Shown here piece by piece: positions 1 to 6,678 of a DNA stretch of 18,527 nucleotides. The position numbers and the translations under genes were made by a program. Every line of letters begins with the position of its first letter. The first letter of the stretch is position 1. Origin of the DNA: JBOHHR01 sp050740975 (lineage in GTDB: Bacteria; Pseudomonadota; Gammaproteobacteria; JBOHHR01). The notes beneath the pieces are model-generated. The model saw only the letters and a program-made list of their open reading frames with translations. It made no database searches and was not told the origin of the DNA. The stretch spans positions 1 through 18,527 of the forward strand of contig JBOIEE010000070.1 of NCBI GenBank assembly GCA_050740975.1, given 5' to 3'.

Positions 1-2
1 CT

Positions 3-686
3 AACCTGGCGAAAGATCTTCGGATCCAGGCCTCGCAGATCTCACGGGTGTTTAGCCTGAACCCCAAGAATCAAAGAAATATTGGAACCAAGCTGGCTCG
101 CGCCATTGAGCAGATAACGCGAAAACCCTCGGGCTGGATCGACGAGCCGCATCGATTCGAAGAGGAGAAGCAACAGGGGGCCGGATCGGGCAAAGGCGAC
201 CTGGTAATGTTCCCTGGGAATAAGATCGTGCCTATCTTGGACTACACTCAAGCCTGGCAATGGACCCAGAGCGGGAAGCCTTACCCCCTCACCGACCGCA
301 CGGAGGTCATCTGGACGAGCTTGGACCAACTAAGTGACCGCACCTTTGGATTGGTGATCCGGGGCGAGAGCATGATGGAAGACTTTTATCCCGGAGAGAT
401 CGTCATCGTTGACCCCGTGATTGCGCCAAAGCCGGGAGACTTTGTTGTAGCAAAGCTCGACAAAGACGACCAGGTGATTTTCCGGAAGTATCGGCTGAGA
501 GGAACGAATGAGACTGGCCAACCGGCGATCGAGTTAGCCCCTCTGAACGAGAATTACCCGACTGCGGTGATCGATAGTAATAACGCCGGTCGAGTCATCG
601 GGACGATGGCGGAACACCGGAAATTTCGGCGAACCGATCGAATTGCCCCACCTGAACGACACGCTTCAAGAACCCGAGAAACCTGA
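3..686 (+). CDS. S24/LexA-like phage repressor, 5'-truncated by the window edge
   Basis: This is a putative repressor of the integrated element, with a C-terminal S24 (LexA/CI-like) serine peptidase fold. The reading frame is open to the left edge. The first residues visible, ending in ASQISRVFSL, look like the recognition end of a helix-turn-helix, so a GTG at 48 is inside the gene, not its start. Counting from codon 48, GESM at 106-109 holds the nucleophile Ser108 and FRKY near 145 offers the catalytic lysine. The segment VPILDYTQAWQW near 61-72 aligns with the self-cleavage region; the usual Ala-Gly scissile pair reads Ala-Trp here. Such proteins normally hold the element silent and are inactivated through RecA after DNA damage. 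Whether this one still self-cleaves is uncertain. Confidence 0.8.
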   Translation, partial: NLAKDLRIQASQISRVFSLNPKNQRNIGTKLARAIEQITRKPSGWIDEPHRFEEEKQQGAGSGKGDLVMFPGNKIVPILDYTQAWQWTQSGKPYPLTDRTEVIWTSLDQLSDRTFGLVIRGESMMEDFYPGEIVIVDPVIAPKPGDFVVAKLDKDDQVIFRKYRLRGTNETGQPAIELAPLNENYPTAVIDSNNAGRVIGTMAEHRKFRRTDRIAPPERHASRTRET

Positions 687-819
687 ATTTCGCATCACCT
701 CTCGAAGTAACAATTAGCTTTCTGTGCTACCCAGACGGTCCTTGAGATAAGCATCGACCTGTGGTTTCTGTAGTTGCCCCGCTGATTGGTATAGTTTTGG
801 GTGATTCTTCTGGTAAACC

Positions 820-859
820 CCATATAGGTCTTGACCAAAAGATACCTATGTGGTATTTG
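820..859 (+). promoter_or_regulatory. Candidate promoter overlapped by an inverted repeat
   Basis: TTGACC at 831-836 is followed, after a 17-base spacer, by TATTTG at 854-859. A TGG directly before the latter gives an extended -10 character (TGn). An inverted repeat with 10-base arms and one mismatch (CCATATAGGT at 820-829, ACCTATGTGG at 844-853) surrounds the -35 box, and its right arm ends just before the -10. This is the geometry of a promoter controlled by a dimeric repressor. It would drive the DUF4224 and integrase genes. The -10 box is weak, so the promoter call is tentative; the inverted repeat is seen directly. Confidence 0.35.
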
Positions 860-931
860 AGTACGGCTCGGAGTAGGAAAAGCTGGTCGGTACCACGACA
901 GTGGTCAACGCACGAACTAAGGGTTTTGATT

Positions 932-1147
932 ATGACCATCTTTCTATCCGCCGATGAGATTGCTACGCTAACGGGCAAACGGCGCAAGTCGTGTCAGATC
1001 GCTTGGCTGAAGAATAGCGGGATACCCTTCCACGTGAATGCGAGCGGTCGACCGGTGGTAACTCGCGCTGCTGTCGAAGGACAGAAAAAGGGTTCGGAAA
1101 AAATTCAAAGAACTTGGCGGTCAGCAGTAAACGGGGTGGTGGTGTAA
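932..1147 (+). CDS. DUF4224 small protein, partner of phage integrase
   Basis: This 71-residue protein begins MTIFLSADEIATLTGKRR and continues with an IPFHV...GRPVV segment. That is the pattern of DUF4224, a short family typically encoded immediately before a tyrosine integrase in prophages and islands. A role as a DNA-binding accessory or excisionase-like protein is an inference from size and position. The ATG at 932 is chosen because AAGG at 919-922 sits at ribosome-binding distance and the family match begins there; the longer upstream reading frame shows no family resemblance. The stop is 4 bases before the integrase start, so the two genes are probably translationally coupled. Confidence 0.75.
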   Translation: MTIFLSADEIATLTGKRRKSCQIAWLKNSGIPFHVNASGRPVVTRAAVEGQKKGSEKIQRTWRSAVNGVVV

Positions 1148-1151
1148 AGGC

Positions 1152-2168
1152 ATGGGCCGAAGGCCCTATAAGAATCTGAATTTGCCGCCGCGAATGCGGG
1201 CGCGTAAACAGCGCAGTGGCAAGGTTTACTACTATTACGATAGCGGCGAGAAGCCTCGTCGCGAGATTCCACTCGGCCCAGATTATGCCTTGGCGGTAAA
1301 GCGTTGGTCAGAGCTGGAGATCGACGCTAAGCCGCGCCACGTTGAAATCATCACCTTTAGGTATGTCGCCGAACGCTACCAGCGAGAGGTCATCCCTACG
1401 AAAGCACTGGAAACCCAACGCGACAACTTGAGGGAACTTGCGAACCTCTACAAGTTCTTCGATAACCCGCCCGCACCGCTTAATCAGATTGAACCGATCC
1501 AGATCCGGCAGTACCTCGACTGGCGCAGAGAGGCGAAAGTCCGTGCCAACCGGGAAAAAGCATTGTTTAGCCACATCTGGAACAAGGCCCGTGAATGGGG
1601 TTACACGGCATTGCCGAACCCCTGCCAAGGAATAAAGGGGTTTAAAGAAAAAGGGCGCGACGTTTATGTGGAGGACTCGGCGTACAATGCAGTGTGGGAA
1701 GCGGCCGATAAACCAACACGTGATGCCATGGACCTGGCTTACCTCACAGGCCAACGGCTAGCCGATACCCTTCAACTACAGGAAACCGACATCCGCGACG
1801 GAGCGCTAGCCGTTACACAAAACAAGACTGGTAAGAGAGTCAGGATTTCCATCATTGGCCAACTGGCCAAGGTAATCGACCGAGTCATGGAGCGCAAGCG
1901 AACCAATAAAATTCGTAGCTTGGCCTTAGTATGCAACGAGGACGGGCAACCATTGACCCAGTGCGCGCTACGCTCACGCTTTGACAAAGCGAGGAGAGCG
2001 GCTGGAGTAACCTTTCAGTTCCGCGATCTGCGTGCGAAAGCGGGTACCGACAAAGCCAATGCGACAGACCTTCGGGAAGCCCAAAAACAACTCGGTCATG
2101 AGACCATAGCAATGACTGAACACTACATCCGAAATAGGATCGGTGAAAAGGTCGATCCGACAAAATGA
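1152..2168 (+). CDS. int: Tyrosine site-specific recombinase (phage integrase)
   Basis: This is a 338-residue integrase that should catalyse insertion and excision of the element at the adjacent tRNA gene. The N terminus (about 1-60), with a GKVYYYYD strand, resembles an arm-type DNA-binding domain. A SAM-like core-binding domain covers about 65-165 and the catalytic domain about 170-330. Catalytic residues can be followed: Arg202 in LTGQR, a lysine in NKTGK (225 or 228), Arg294 in RDLR, His316 in LGH and nucleophile Tyr325 in EHYIR. The first position of the usual HxxR box is Arg291, not His. The gene appears intact and ends 76 bp from the tRNA. Confidence 0.93.
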   Translation: MGRRPYKNLNLPPRMRARKQRSGKVYYYYDSGEKPRREIPLGPDYALAVKRWSELEIDAKPRHVEIITFRYVAERYQREVIPTKALETQRDNLRELANLYKFFDNPPAPLNQIEPIQIRQYLDWRREAKVRANREKALFSHIWNKAREWGYTALPNPCQGIKGFKEKGRDVYVEDSAYNAVWEAADKPTRDAMDLAYLTGQRLADTLQLQETDIRDGALAVTQNKTGKRVRISIIGQLAKVIDRVMERKRTNKIRSLALVCNEDGQPLTQCALRSRFDKARRAAGVTFQFRDLRAKAGTDKANATDLREAQKQLGHETIAMTEHYIRNRIGEKVDPTK

Positions 2169-2174
2169 ATGGAG

Positions 2175-2206
2175 AATTGCGGAGCAAGGCCAAAATTGCG
2201 GAGCAA
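2175..2206. repeat. Two 13-bp direct repeats between integrase and tRNA
   Basis: AATTGCGGAGCAA occurs exactly at 2175-2187 and again at 2194-2206, a period of 19 bases. Each copy contains the palindrome TTGC-GGA-GCAA. Lying between the integrase stop and the probable crossover site in the tRNA, the pair is well placed to be arm-type integrase or excisionase binding sites. The repeats are directly visible; their function is inference. Confidence 0.6.
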
Positions 2207-2244
2207 AGTTAGACAGCAAATATCGCTTAACCATTTGATTATAT

Positions 2245-2321
<77 letters not shown>

Positions 2322-2365
2322 ACTGTTAGGCTGCATCAAGAGATTGTCAACTAGCCAGCTTGGAA

Positions 2366-2459
2366 TAATGCGGTGGGACCGGAGAGCGTGTTGGCGCTCG
2401 GCCAGACTAATGCGGTGGGACCGGAGAGCGCGTTGGCGCTCGGCCAGACTAATGCGGTG
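2366..2459. repeat. 42-bp tandem repeat, about 2.2 copies, between rpoD and tRNA-Ile2
   Basis: Units begin at 2366, 2408 and 2450 (the last only its first 10 bases). The two full units differ at a single base (T at 2389, C at 2431). Each contains an inverted repeat, GAGCGC-GTTG-GCGCTC in the second unit; the first has one G-U pair in the stem. Read on the minus strand, the transcript after rpoD would therefore carry two successive hairpins before the tRNA. No T run follows either hairpin, so ordinary terminators are unlikely. The period is a multiple of three, which makes an open frame on the minus strand look repetitive (SHRISLAERQ...), but I do not regard that as a gene. Confidence 0.85.
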
Positions 2460-2504
2460 CGGTTCGTCGCCGGAGACCTCGCCGATTAGAATCGAACACA
2501 ATCT

Positions 2505-4379
2505 CTAAGCCTTGTCGAGGAAGGTTTTCAACTGTTCCGATCGGGCAGGATGGCGCAGTTTGCGCAGCGCTTTTGCTTCGATCTGACGGATCCGCTCGCG
2601 GGTTACGTCGAACTGTTTTCCGACTTCTTCTAAGGTATGGTCGGTATTCATATCGATACCAAAGCGCATTCGAAGAACTTTGGCTTCCCGCGGCGTTAAA
2701 CCGGCAAGCATTTCCCGCGTGCTGCGCCGCAATCCCTCAAAAGTAGCGGCGTCAATGGGTGCATGGGTGCTTGTATCCTCAATGAAATCACCGAGGTGAG
2801 AGTCTTCATCGTCGCCGATGGGCGTTTCCATAGAAATGGGCTCTTTGGCTATTTTCAGCACCTTCCGCACCTTATCCTCTGGCATTTCCATGCGTTCGGC
2901 AAGCTCCTCCGGAGTCGGTTCGCGGCCTTTCTCCTGTAACATGTGCCGTGAAATCCGGTTCAGCTTATTGATCGTTTCTATCATATGCACCGGAATGCGG
3001 ATAGTTCGAGCTTGGTCGGCAATCGATCGCGTGATCGCTTGTCGGATCCACCAAGTGGCATAGGTGGAAAACTTGTAACCTCGGCGGTATTCGAATTTAT
3101 CAACTGCTTTCATGAGGCCGATATTTCCTTCTTGAATCAGATCAAGAAAGAGTAGGCCACGATTTGTGTATTTCTTGGCGATGGAGATCACGAGGCGCAG
3201 GTTTGCTTCAACCATTTCTTTTTTCGCCCGACGCGCCTTGGCTTCCCCGATAGACATACGCCTGTTGATGTCCTTTAGTTCGCTGATCGTCATTCTAAAC
3301 ATGGTTTCTATGGCGCAGAGCTTTTTTTGTGCGTGAATAATAATGGCTTCATTTTGCTTGATTGCGTCAGCCCATGGCTTTTTGACGCGAGCTACCACCC
3401 GAACCCACCCCAAATCGGTCTCGTGATCTTGGAAGGCGGCGATGAATTCCTTACGCGGCATGTTGGCCTCCTTGACGCAAGCGTTCATGATCACCCGCTC
3501 TTGCTCTCGTATCGACTCGATAATTTCCCGCACTTCTCTGGTAAGCCGCTCAAGGAATCTCTGTCCAAACCTAAGTTGTAAGAACTCTTTGCCCAGGCGT
3601 TCGCGAAGTCCTTTTGTTTTTTTGTGTTCTCGGCCACCCCGTTTGGTGTATACAATGACCTTGTTATGTAAGCTGCGAAGTTCAGCAATCCGCCGAGCCA
3701 TTTCTTCTGGGTCTAAGCCATTGGATAGGGGATCTACTTGTTCTTCGTCCTTGTCGCCTTTTTCTTCGTCATCCGTATCAGCGTGCTCGCTGGCCTTTGC
3801 CAACGCTGCCGGATTCTTCAGGGGAATGTTCGCGCTAAGCGCATGCTCAAGGCCGGCGATCCCGATGATCACATCGGTGAGTTTGAGTTCACCCGTCTGA
3901 ACGCGCTCGTACTCCTTAAACAGCAACTCCATAATGTGTGGACAATCCGCCAAAGCGGACTGTACTTGGTACAGGCCGTCTTCAATCCGTTTGGCTATCG
4001 CGATTTCTCCCTCGCGCGTCAGCAAATCGACGGTGCCCATTTCCCGCATATACATACGTACGGGATCGGTCGTGCGCCCGAATTCCGTGTCAACAATGGC
4101 TAGTGCCGCAGCCGCCTCTTCAGCCGCGTCATCATCGGCTGCAACAGGGTTCTCGGCCATTAGCAGGGTGTCTACATCCGGCGCGGTTTCGTGAACAGTT
4201 ATACCCATGTCATTGATCATGTTGATGATATCCTCGATTTGTTCAGGATCGACGATGTCATCCGGAAGGTGATCATTAACCTCGTGGTAGGTCAGGAACC
4301 CTTGTTCCTTGCCTTTTGCGATAAGGAGCTTCAGTTGAGATTGTTCGTCTGTTGTTTCGATGTCGTCTGGGGATTCCAT
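2505..4379 (-). CDS. rpoD: RNA polymerase primary sigma factor RpoD (sigma-70)
   Basis: This is the housekeeping sigma factor that directs RNA polymerase to -35/-10 promoters. All regions are present: region 1.1 at the N terminus (LTYHEVNDHLP), region 1.2 (TDPVRMYMREMGTV), a gammaproteobacterial non-conserved insert of some 200 residues, region 2 (LIQEGNIGLMKAVDKFEYRRG and YKFSTYATWWIRQAI), region 3, and region 4 ending TRERIRQIEAKALRKLRHP. The length of 624 residues is close to the usual 610-620. The ATG at 4379 is chosen because it gives a normal region 1.1; an upstream in-frame TTG at 4427 would add 16 residues unlike the family. No strong ribosome-binding site is visible. It is last in the rpsU-dnaG-rpoD cluster, 86 bases after dnaG. 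Confidence 0.97.
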   Translation of the reverse strand: MESPDDIETTDEQSQLKLLIAKGKEQGFLTYHEVNDHLPDDIVDPEQIEDIINMINDMGITVHETAPDVDTLLMAENPVAADDDAAEEAAAALAIVDTEFGRTTDPVRMYMREMGTVDLLTREGEIAIAKRIEDGLYQVQSALADCPHIMELLFKEYERVQTGELKLTDVIIGIAGLEHALSANIPLKNPAALAKASEHADTDDEEKGDKDEEQVDPLSNGLDPEEMARRIAELRSLHNKVIVYTKRGGREHKKTKGLRERLGKEFLQLRFGQRFLERLTREVREIIESIREQERVIMNACVKEANMPRKEFIAAFQDHETDLGWVRVVARVKKPWADAIKQNEAIIIHAQKKLCAIETMFRMTISELKDINRRMSIGEAKARRAKKEMVEANLRLVISIAKKYTNRGLLFLDLIQEGNIGLMKAVDKFEYRRGYKFSTYATWWIRQAITRSIADQARTIRIPVHMIETINKLNRISRHMLQEKGREPTPEELAERMEMPEDKVRKVLKIAKEPISMETPIGDDEDSHLGDFIEDTSTHAPIDAATFEGLRRSTREMLAGLTPREAKVLRMRFGIDMNTDHTLEEVGKQFDVTRERIRQIEAKALRKLRHPARSEQLKTFLDKA

Positions 4380-4465
4380 AATGGGTCTCAGTCTCTGGTA
4401 AGCAGGCAAAACCTCGGGGCAAGCCAAAGCAGCCTGAAAAAGCTACTCTCGATTTTCACTCGCGA

Positions 4466-6217
4466 TCACGCACGCTCACGGCGTTCAAGTCGGTCTTTAA
4501 AAGATAACAAACGCGATAGTTCCATGCGCTCGGCATCGGTCAATTGCTCCCTCGGCCGGTTTACTAGATTCTGTCTCCGATCGCGTTCCTTGCGTCGCGC
4601 TAGTTTCTGGATCGCGGCCTTGAATTCGGCTTTGATCCCTTTTTCGGGGACCGGAAGCTCTTGCGCAAGTAGTTGCGCGACATAGTGGCCTTCCGGGTAG
4701 CTACGAAAATGCTCGACCACAGCGCCGCTGCTGATATCCGGTGTGGCCTGAATCAATTCCAGCGCTTCCATTAAGAGCGGTATTCCGGGTATTTCAATAC
4801 CCTGCAGCTGGTTCGTCTGTTCGACTGTGCGGCCTAGCGAAGGTTCATGCAGCAGCATACCGAGCGTGTTCCGTACCAGCGATGGCCACGGCGCGTCGCC
4901 CTTTTTGGTACCTTTGGGCTGGTACAGTTTGGACTCTGGTTTAAGAGTTACCCTCACCCGCTCCGGTGACAACTTACTGAGGGAACCTAGCTCCTCGATC
5001 AGGAGGTCCCGATAAGACCCCACTGGAACACGGGAAATCAAGGGACGTGCCAGTTCAAGGAACCTTGCTCGTCCATCTATTGAGGATAGCTCGATCTGCT
5101 GCGTTAGGGTAGTAAAAAGGAATTGAGACAACGGGATCGCTGCGTCGACACGCCGGAACAGCTCGTTTCCGCATTTTCTTACGTGGCTGTCCGGATCTTC
5201 TCCTTGGGGCAAAAACAAAAAGCGGGCGCCGCGGCCCTCGCGCAAAAGAGGGAGCGCGACTTCAAGCGCACGCCAAGCCGCTCGCTTTCCCGCCTGGTCT
5301 CCGTCAAAACAAAACACAAGCTCCGGGGCAACACGGAACAGGCGAGCCAGGTGATCGGATGTCGTCGCGGTGCCCAGGGTGGCCACTGCATTGAGGATCC
5401 CGAACTGGGTCAGCGCCAACACATCCATGTATCCTTCAACGACAAGAAACCTGTCGAGCTTTTTGGTTGCCCGGATAGCCTGATATACCCCATAGATTTC
5501 TTGGCCTTTCCTAAAGACGGCTGTTTCTGGGGAGTTGAGGTATTTCGGTTCTTCGTTTCCAATCGTGCGCCCACCGAAGCCCACGACGCGCCCACGTTGA
5601 TCACGGATCGGAAATATGACGCGCTCCCGAAACCGGTCATACCGCTTTCCGTTTCGTTCGATAATCAATCCAGCGCGTGCGAGAGCGCCTAGCTGCTCCC
5701 GTTCCTGGCCAAGATCGCGCATGAGGTTGTCCCATCCAGGTGGTGCGTAGCCTATTTCGAAGTGAGCAGCTATGGTCCCTGTGAGTCCCCGTTGCTTTAA
5801 GTAAGCAACGGCCGACTTCGAGCCAGCGTGCTCCTTCAGCTGCTTGCGGAAGTAGCGCGTGGCCCGTTCCAATACCTGATACAAGTCCGCGTGTTGCGAC
5901 AAGGTGGTAGCGGCGGTGTCGGAAGGCATGACCATCCCCGCTATAGCGGCTAATTCTTGTATCGCGGGGATGAAGTCCAAATTCTCGTAGGCCATTAAGA
6001 AGCTAATGGCCGTACCGTGCGCCCCACAGCCAAAGCAATGATAAAACTGCTTTTGTCGGCTAACGGTAAAGGAAGGCGTTTTCTCTTCGTGGAAGGGACA
6101 CCTTGCGATATGGTTAGCCCCGGCAGGGCGCAGAGAGACACGCCGGTCGATGACATCTACGATGTCTATGCGGTTCAGTAACTCGTCGATAAACGCTTGC
6201 GGGATTCTGCCTGCCAT
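4466..6217 (-). CDS. dnaG: DNA primase DnaG
   Basis: This 583-residue primase synthesises RNA primers at the replication fork together with DnaB helicase. The N-terminal zinc-binding domain is seen as Cys40, His43, Cys61 and Cys64 (ARCPFH and FYHCFGCG). The RNA polymerase core follows, with the TOPRIM motifs VVEGYMD (Glu261) and FDGDQAG (Asp305, Asp307). The C-terminal helicase-interaction domain is present and ends in a basic tail. Length is normal for the family (about 580). The ATG at 6217 gives the expected N terminus (IPQAFIDELLNRIDIVDVI). Instead of a Shine-Dalgarno, a short inverted repeat lies just before it. It is the middle gene of the cluster, 193 bases after rpsU. Confidence 0.97.
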   Translation of the reverse strand: MAGRIPQAFIDELLNRIDIVDVIDRRVSLRPAGANHIARCPFHEEKTPSFTVSRQKQFYHCFGCGAHGTAISFLMAYENLDFIPAIQELAAIAGMVMPSDTAATTLSQHADLYQVLERATRYFRKQLKEHAGSKSAVAYLKQRGLTGTIAAHFEIGYAPPGWDNLMRDLGQEREQLGALARAGLIIERNGKRYDRFRERVIFPIRDQRGRVVGFGGRTIGNEEPKYLNSPETAVFRKGQEIYGVYQAIRATKKLDRFLVVEGYMDVLALTQFGILNAVATLGTATTSDHLARLFRVAPELVFCFDGDQAGKRAAWRALEVALPLLREGRGARFLFLPQGEDPDSHVRKCGNELFRRVDAAIPLSQFLFTTLTQQIELSSIDGRARFLELARPLISRVPVGSYRDLLIEELGSLSKLSPERVRVTLKPESKLYQPKGTKKGDAPWPSLVRNTLGMLLHEPSLGRTVEQTNQLQGIEIPGIPLLMEALELIQATPDISSGAVVEHFRSYPEGHYVAQLLAQELPVPEKGIKAEFKAAIQKLARRKERDRRQNLVNRPREQLTDAERMELSRLLSFKDRLERRERA

Positions 6218-6410
6218 TGAGACTAGTTTTTTCTAGTTGGCGGTTCCCTACGAATAAACTCTAATACGAAAATGATTTTAAAATAGAACAACCCAATAAT
6301 CTATCTGCCACACCACGAGTGTATGATTGCTCGAATTATAGCAGCGCCTGGGCGTGTTTCTCCGCGTGCCGCACTGCCGATAAGCGCTTGAACCGTAGTA
6401 GCCACTGCGC
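6218..6410 (-). promoter_or_regulatory. rpsU-dnaG intergenic region with hairpin and -10-like box
   Basis: The gap is 193 bases. At its rpsU end a perfect 7-base inverted repeat, TAAGCGC (6381-6387) and GCGCTTA (6407-6413), includes the rpsU stop codon, with a 19-base loop and no T run. On the minus strand TATAAT lies at 6340-6335, with no good -35 box 17 bases upstream. In E. coli this interval holds an attenuating terminator and processing site that let S21 be made in excess of DnaG. A similar role is plausible, but the signals here are weak. Confidence 0.3.
6222..6237 (-). repeat. Short inverted repeat in the dnaG initiation region
   Basis: ACTAG at 6222-6226 and CTAGT at 6233-6237 are separated by six T (six A on the transcribed strand). 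The repeat ends 5 bases before the dnaG ATG and occupies the place of a ribosome-binding site; no Shine-Dalgarno is visible. It could hold down dnaG translation, which is known to be inefficient in the E. coli version of this operon. The function here is inference. Confidence 0.4.
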
Positions 6411-6629
6411 TTACCATGAGCGAGGGAGGCGGCGCATGGTGGTACGTGCGAGCTTTTTTTGCCAGCGTTTGATTGCAGCCGCCGCTTTTCGCTTACGCAC
6501 CTGGGTGGGTTTCTCATAAAATTCGCGACGGTGAACGTCCGCCAGGATCCCAGCCTTTTCACAGGCACGTTTAAAACGTCGCAGAGCAACGTCGAACGGT
6601 TCGTTTTCTCTCACTTTCACTGACGGCAT
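6411..6629 (-). CDS. rpsU: 30S ribosomal protein S21
   Basis: This 72-residue basic protein (MPSVKVRENEPFDVALRRFK...) is nearly identical in its first half to E. coli S21 (71 residues), with the REFYEKPT block and a lysine/arginine-rich C terminus. S21 joins the 30S subunit late and supports pairing with mRNA leaders during initiation. The ATG at 6629 is used rather than an in-frame ATG 5 codons upstream, because it gives the universal MP-VKVRENEPFD start. It is first in the rpsU-dnaG-rpoD cluster and diverges from tsaD across 49 bases. Confidence 0.97.
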   Translation of the reverse strand: MPSVKVRENEPFDVALRRFKRACEKAGILADVHRREFYEKPTQVRKRKAAAAIKRWQKKLARTTMRRLPRSW

Positions 6630-6678
6630 TATCGTTTTATCCAACCTCGTATAAAATCAAAAATAGTAGCATTCTTTC
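6630..6678. promoter_or_regulatory. Divergent rpsU/tsaD promoter region
   Basis: This 49-base A/T-rich gap must hold the starts of both rpsU (minus) and tsaD (plus), unless their promoters lie inside coding sequence. TATAAA at 6650-6655 could be a -10 box for tsaD, but no convincing -35 lies at the right spacing. A minus-strand GAGG lies 15-18 bases before the rpsU ATG. No LexA-type CTGT-N8-ACAG site is present, unlike the E. coli operon. Confidence 0.3.

Noticed and set aside
761..931. 57-residue N-terminal extension of the DUF4224 gene
   Set aside because: It covers the candidate promoter and inverted repeat, shows no family resemblance, and the ATG at 932 has a ribosome-binding site.
2323..2350. 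Promoter for tRNA-Ile2: minus-strand TTGACA with TAACAG 16 bases on
   Set aside because: The -10 box would end 2 bases before the mature tRNA, so transcription would begin inside the tRNA. The tRNA may instead be read with rpoD or from a promoter I cannot see.
2366..2459. Possible CRISPR-like array
   Set aside because: Units are directly abutting with no unique spacers, and no cas genes are present. It is a tandem repeat.
6278..6589. Minus-strand frame overlapping rpsU and the rpsU-dnaG gap
   Set aside because: It overlaps the well-supported S21 gene in another frame and has no family resemblance.
6630..6678. LexA box as in the E. coli rpsU-dnaG-rpoD promoter
   Set aside because: No CTGT-N8-ACAG or close variant is present in the divergent gap.
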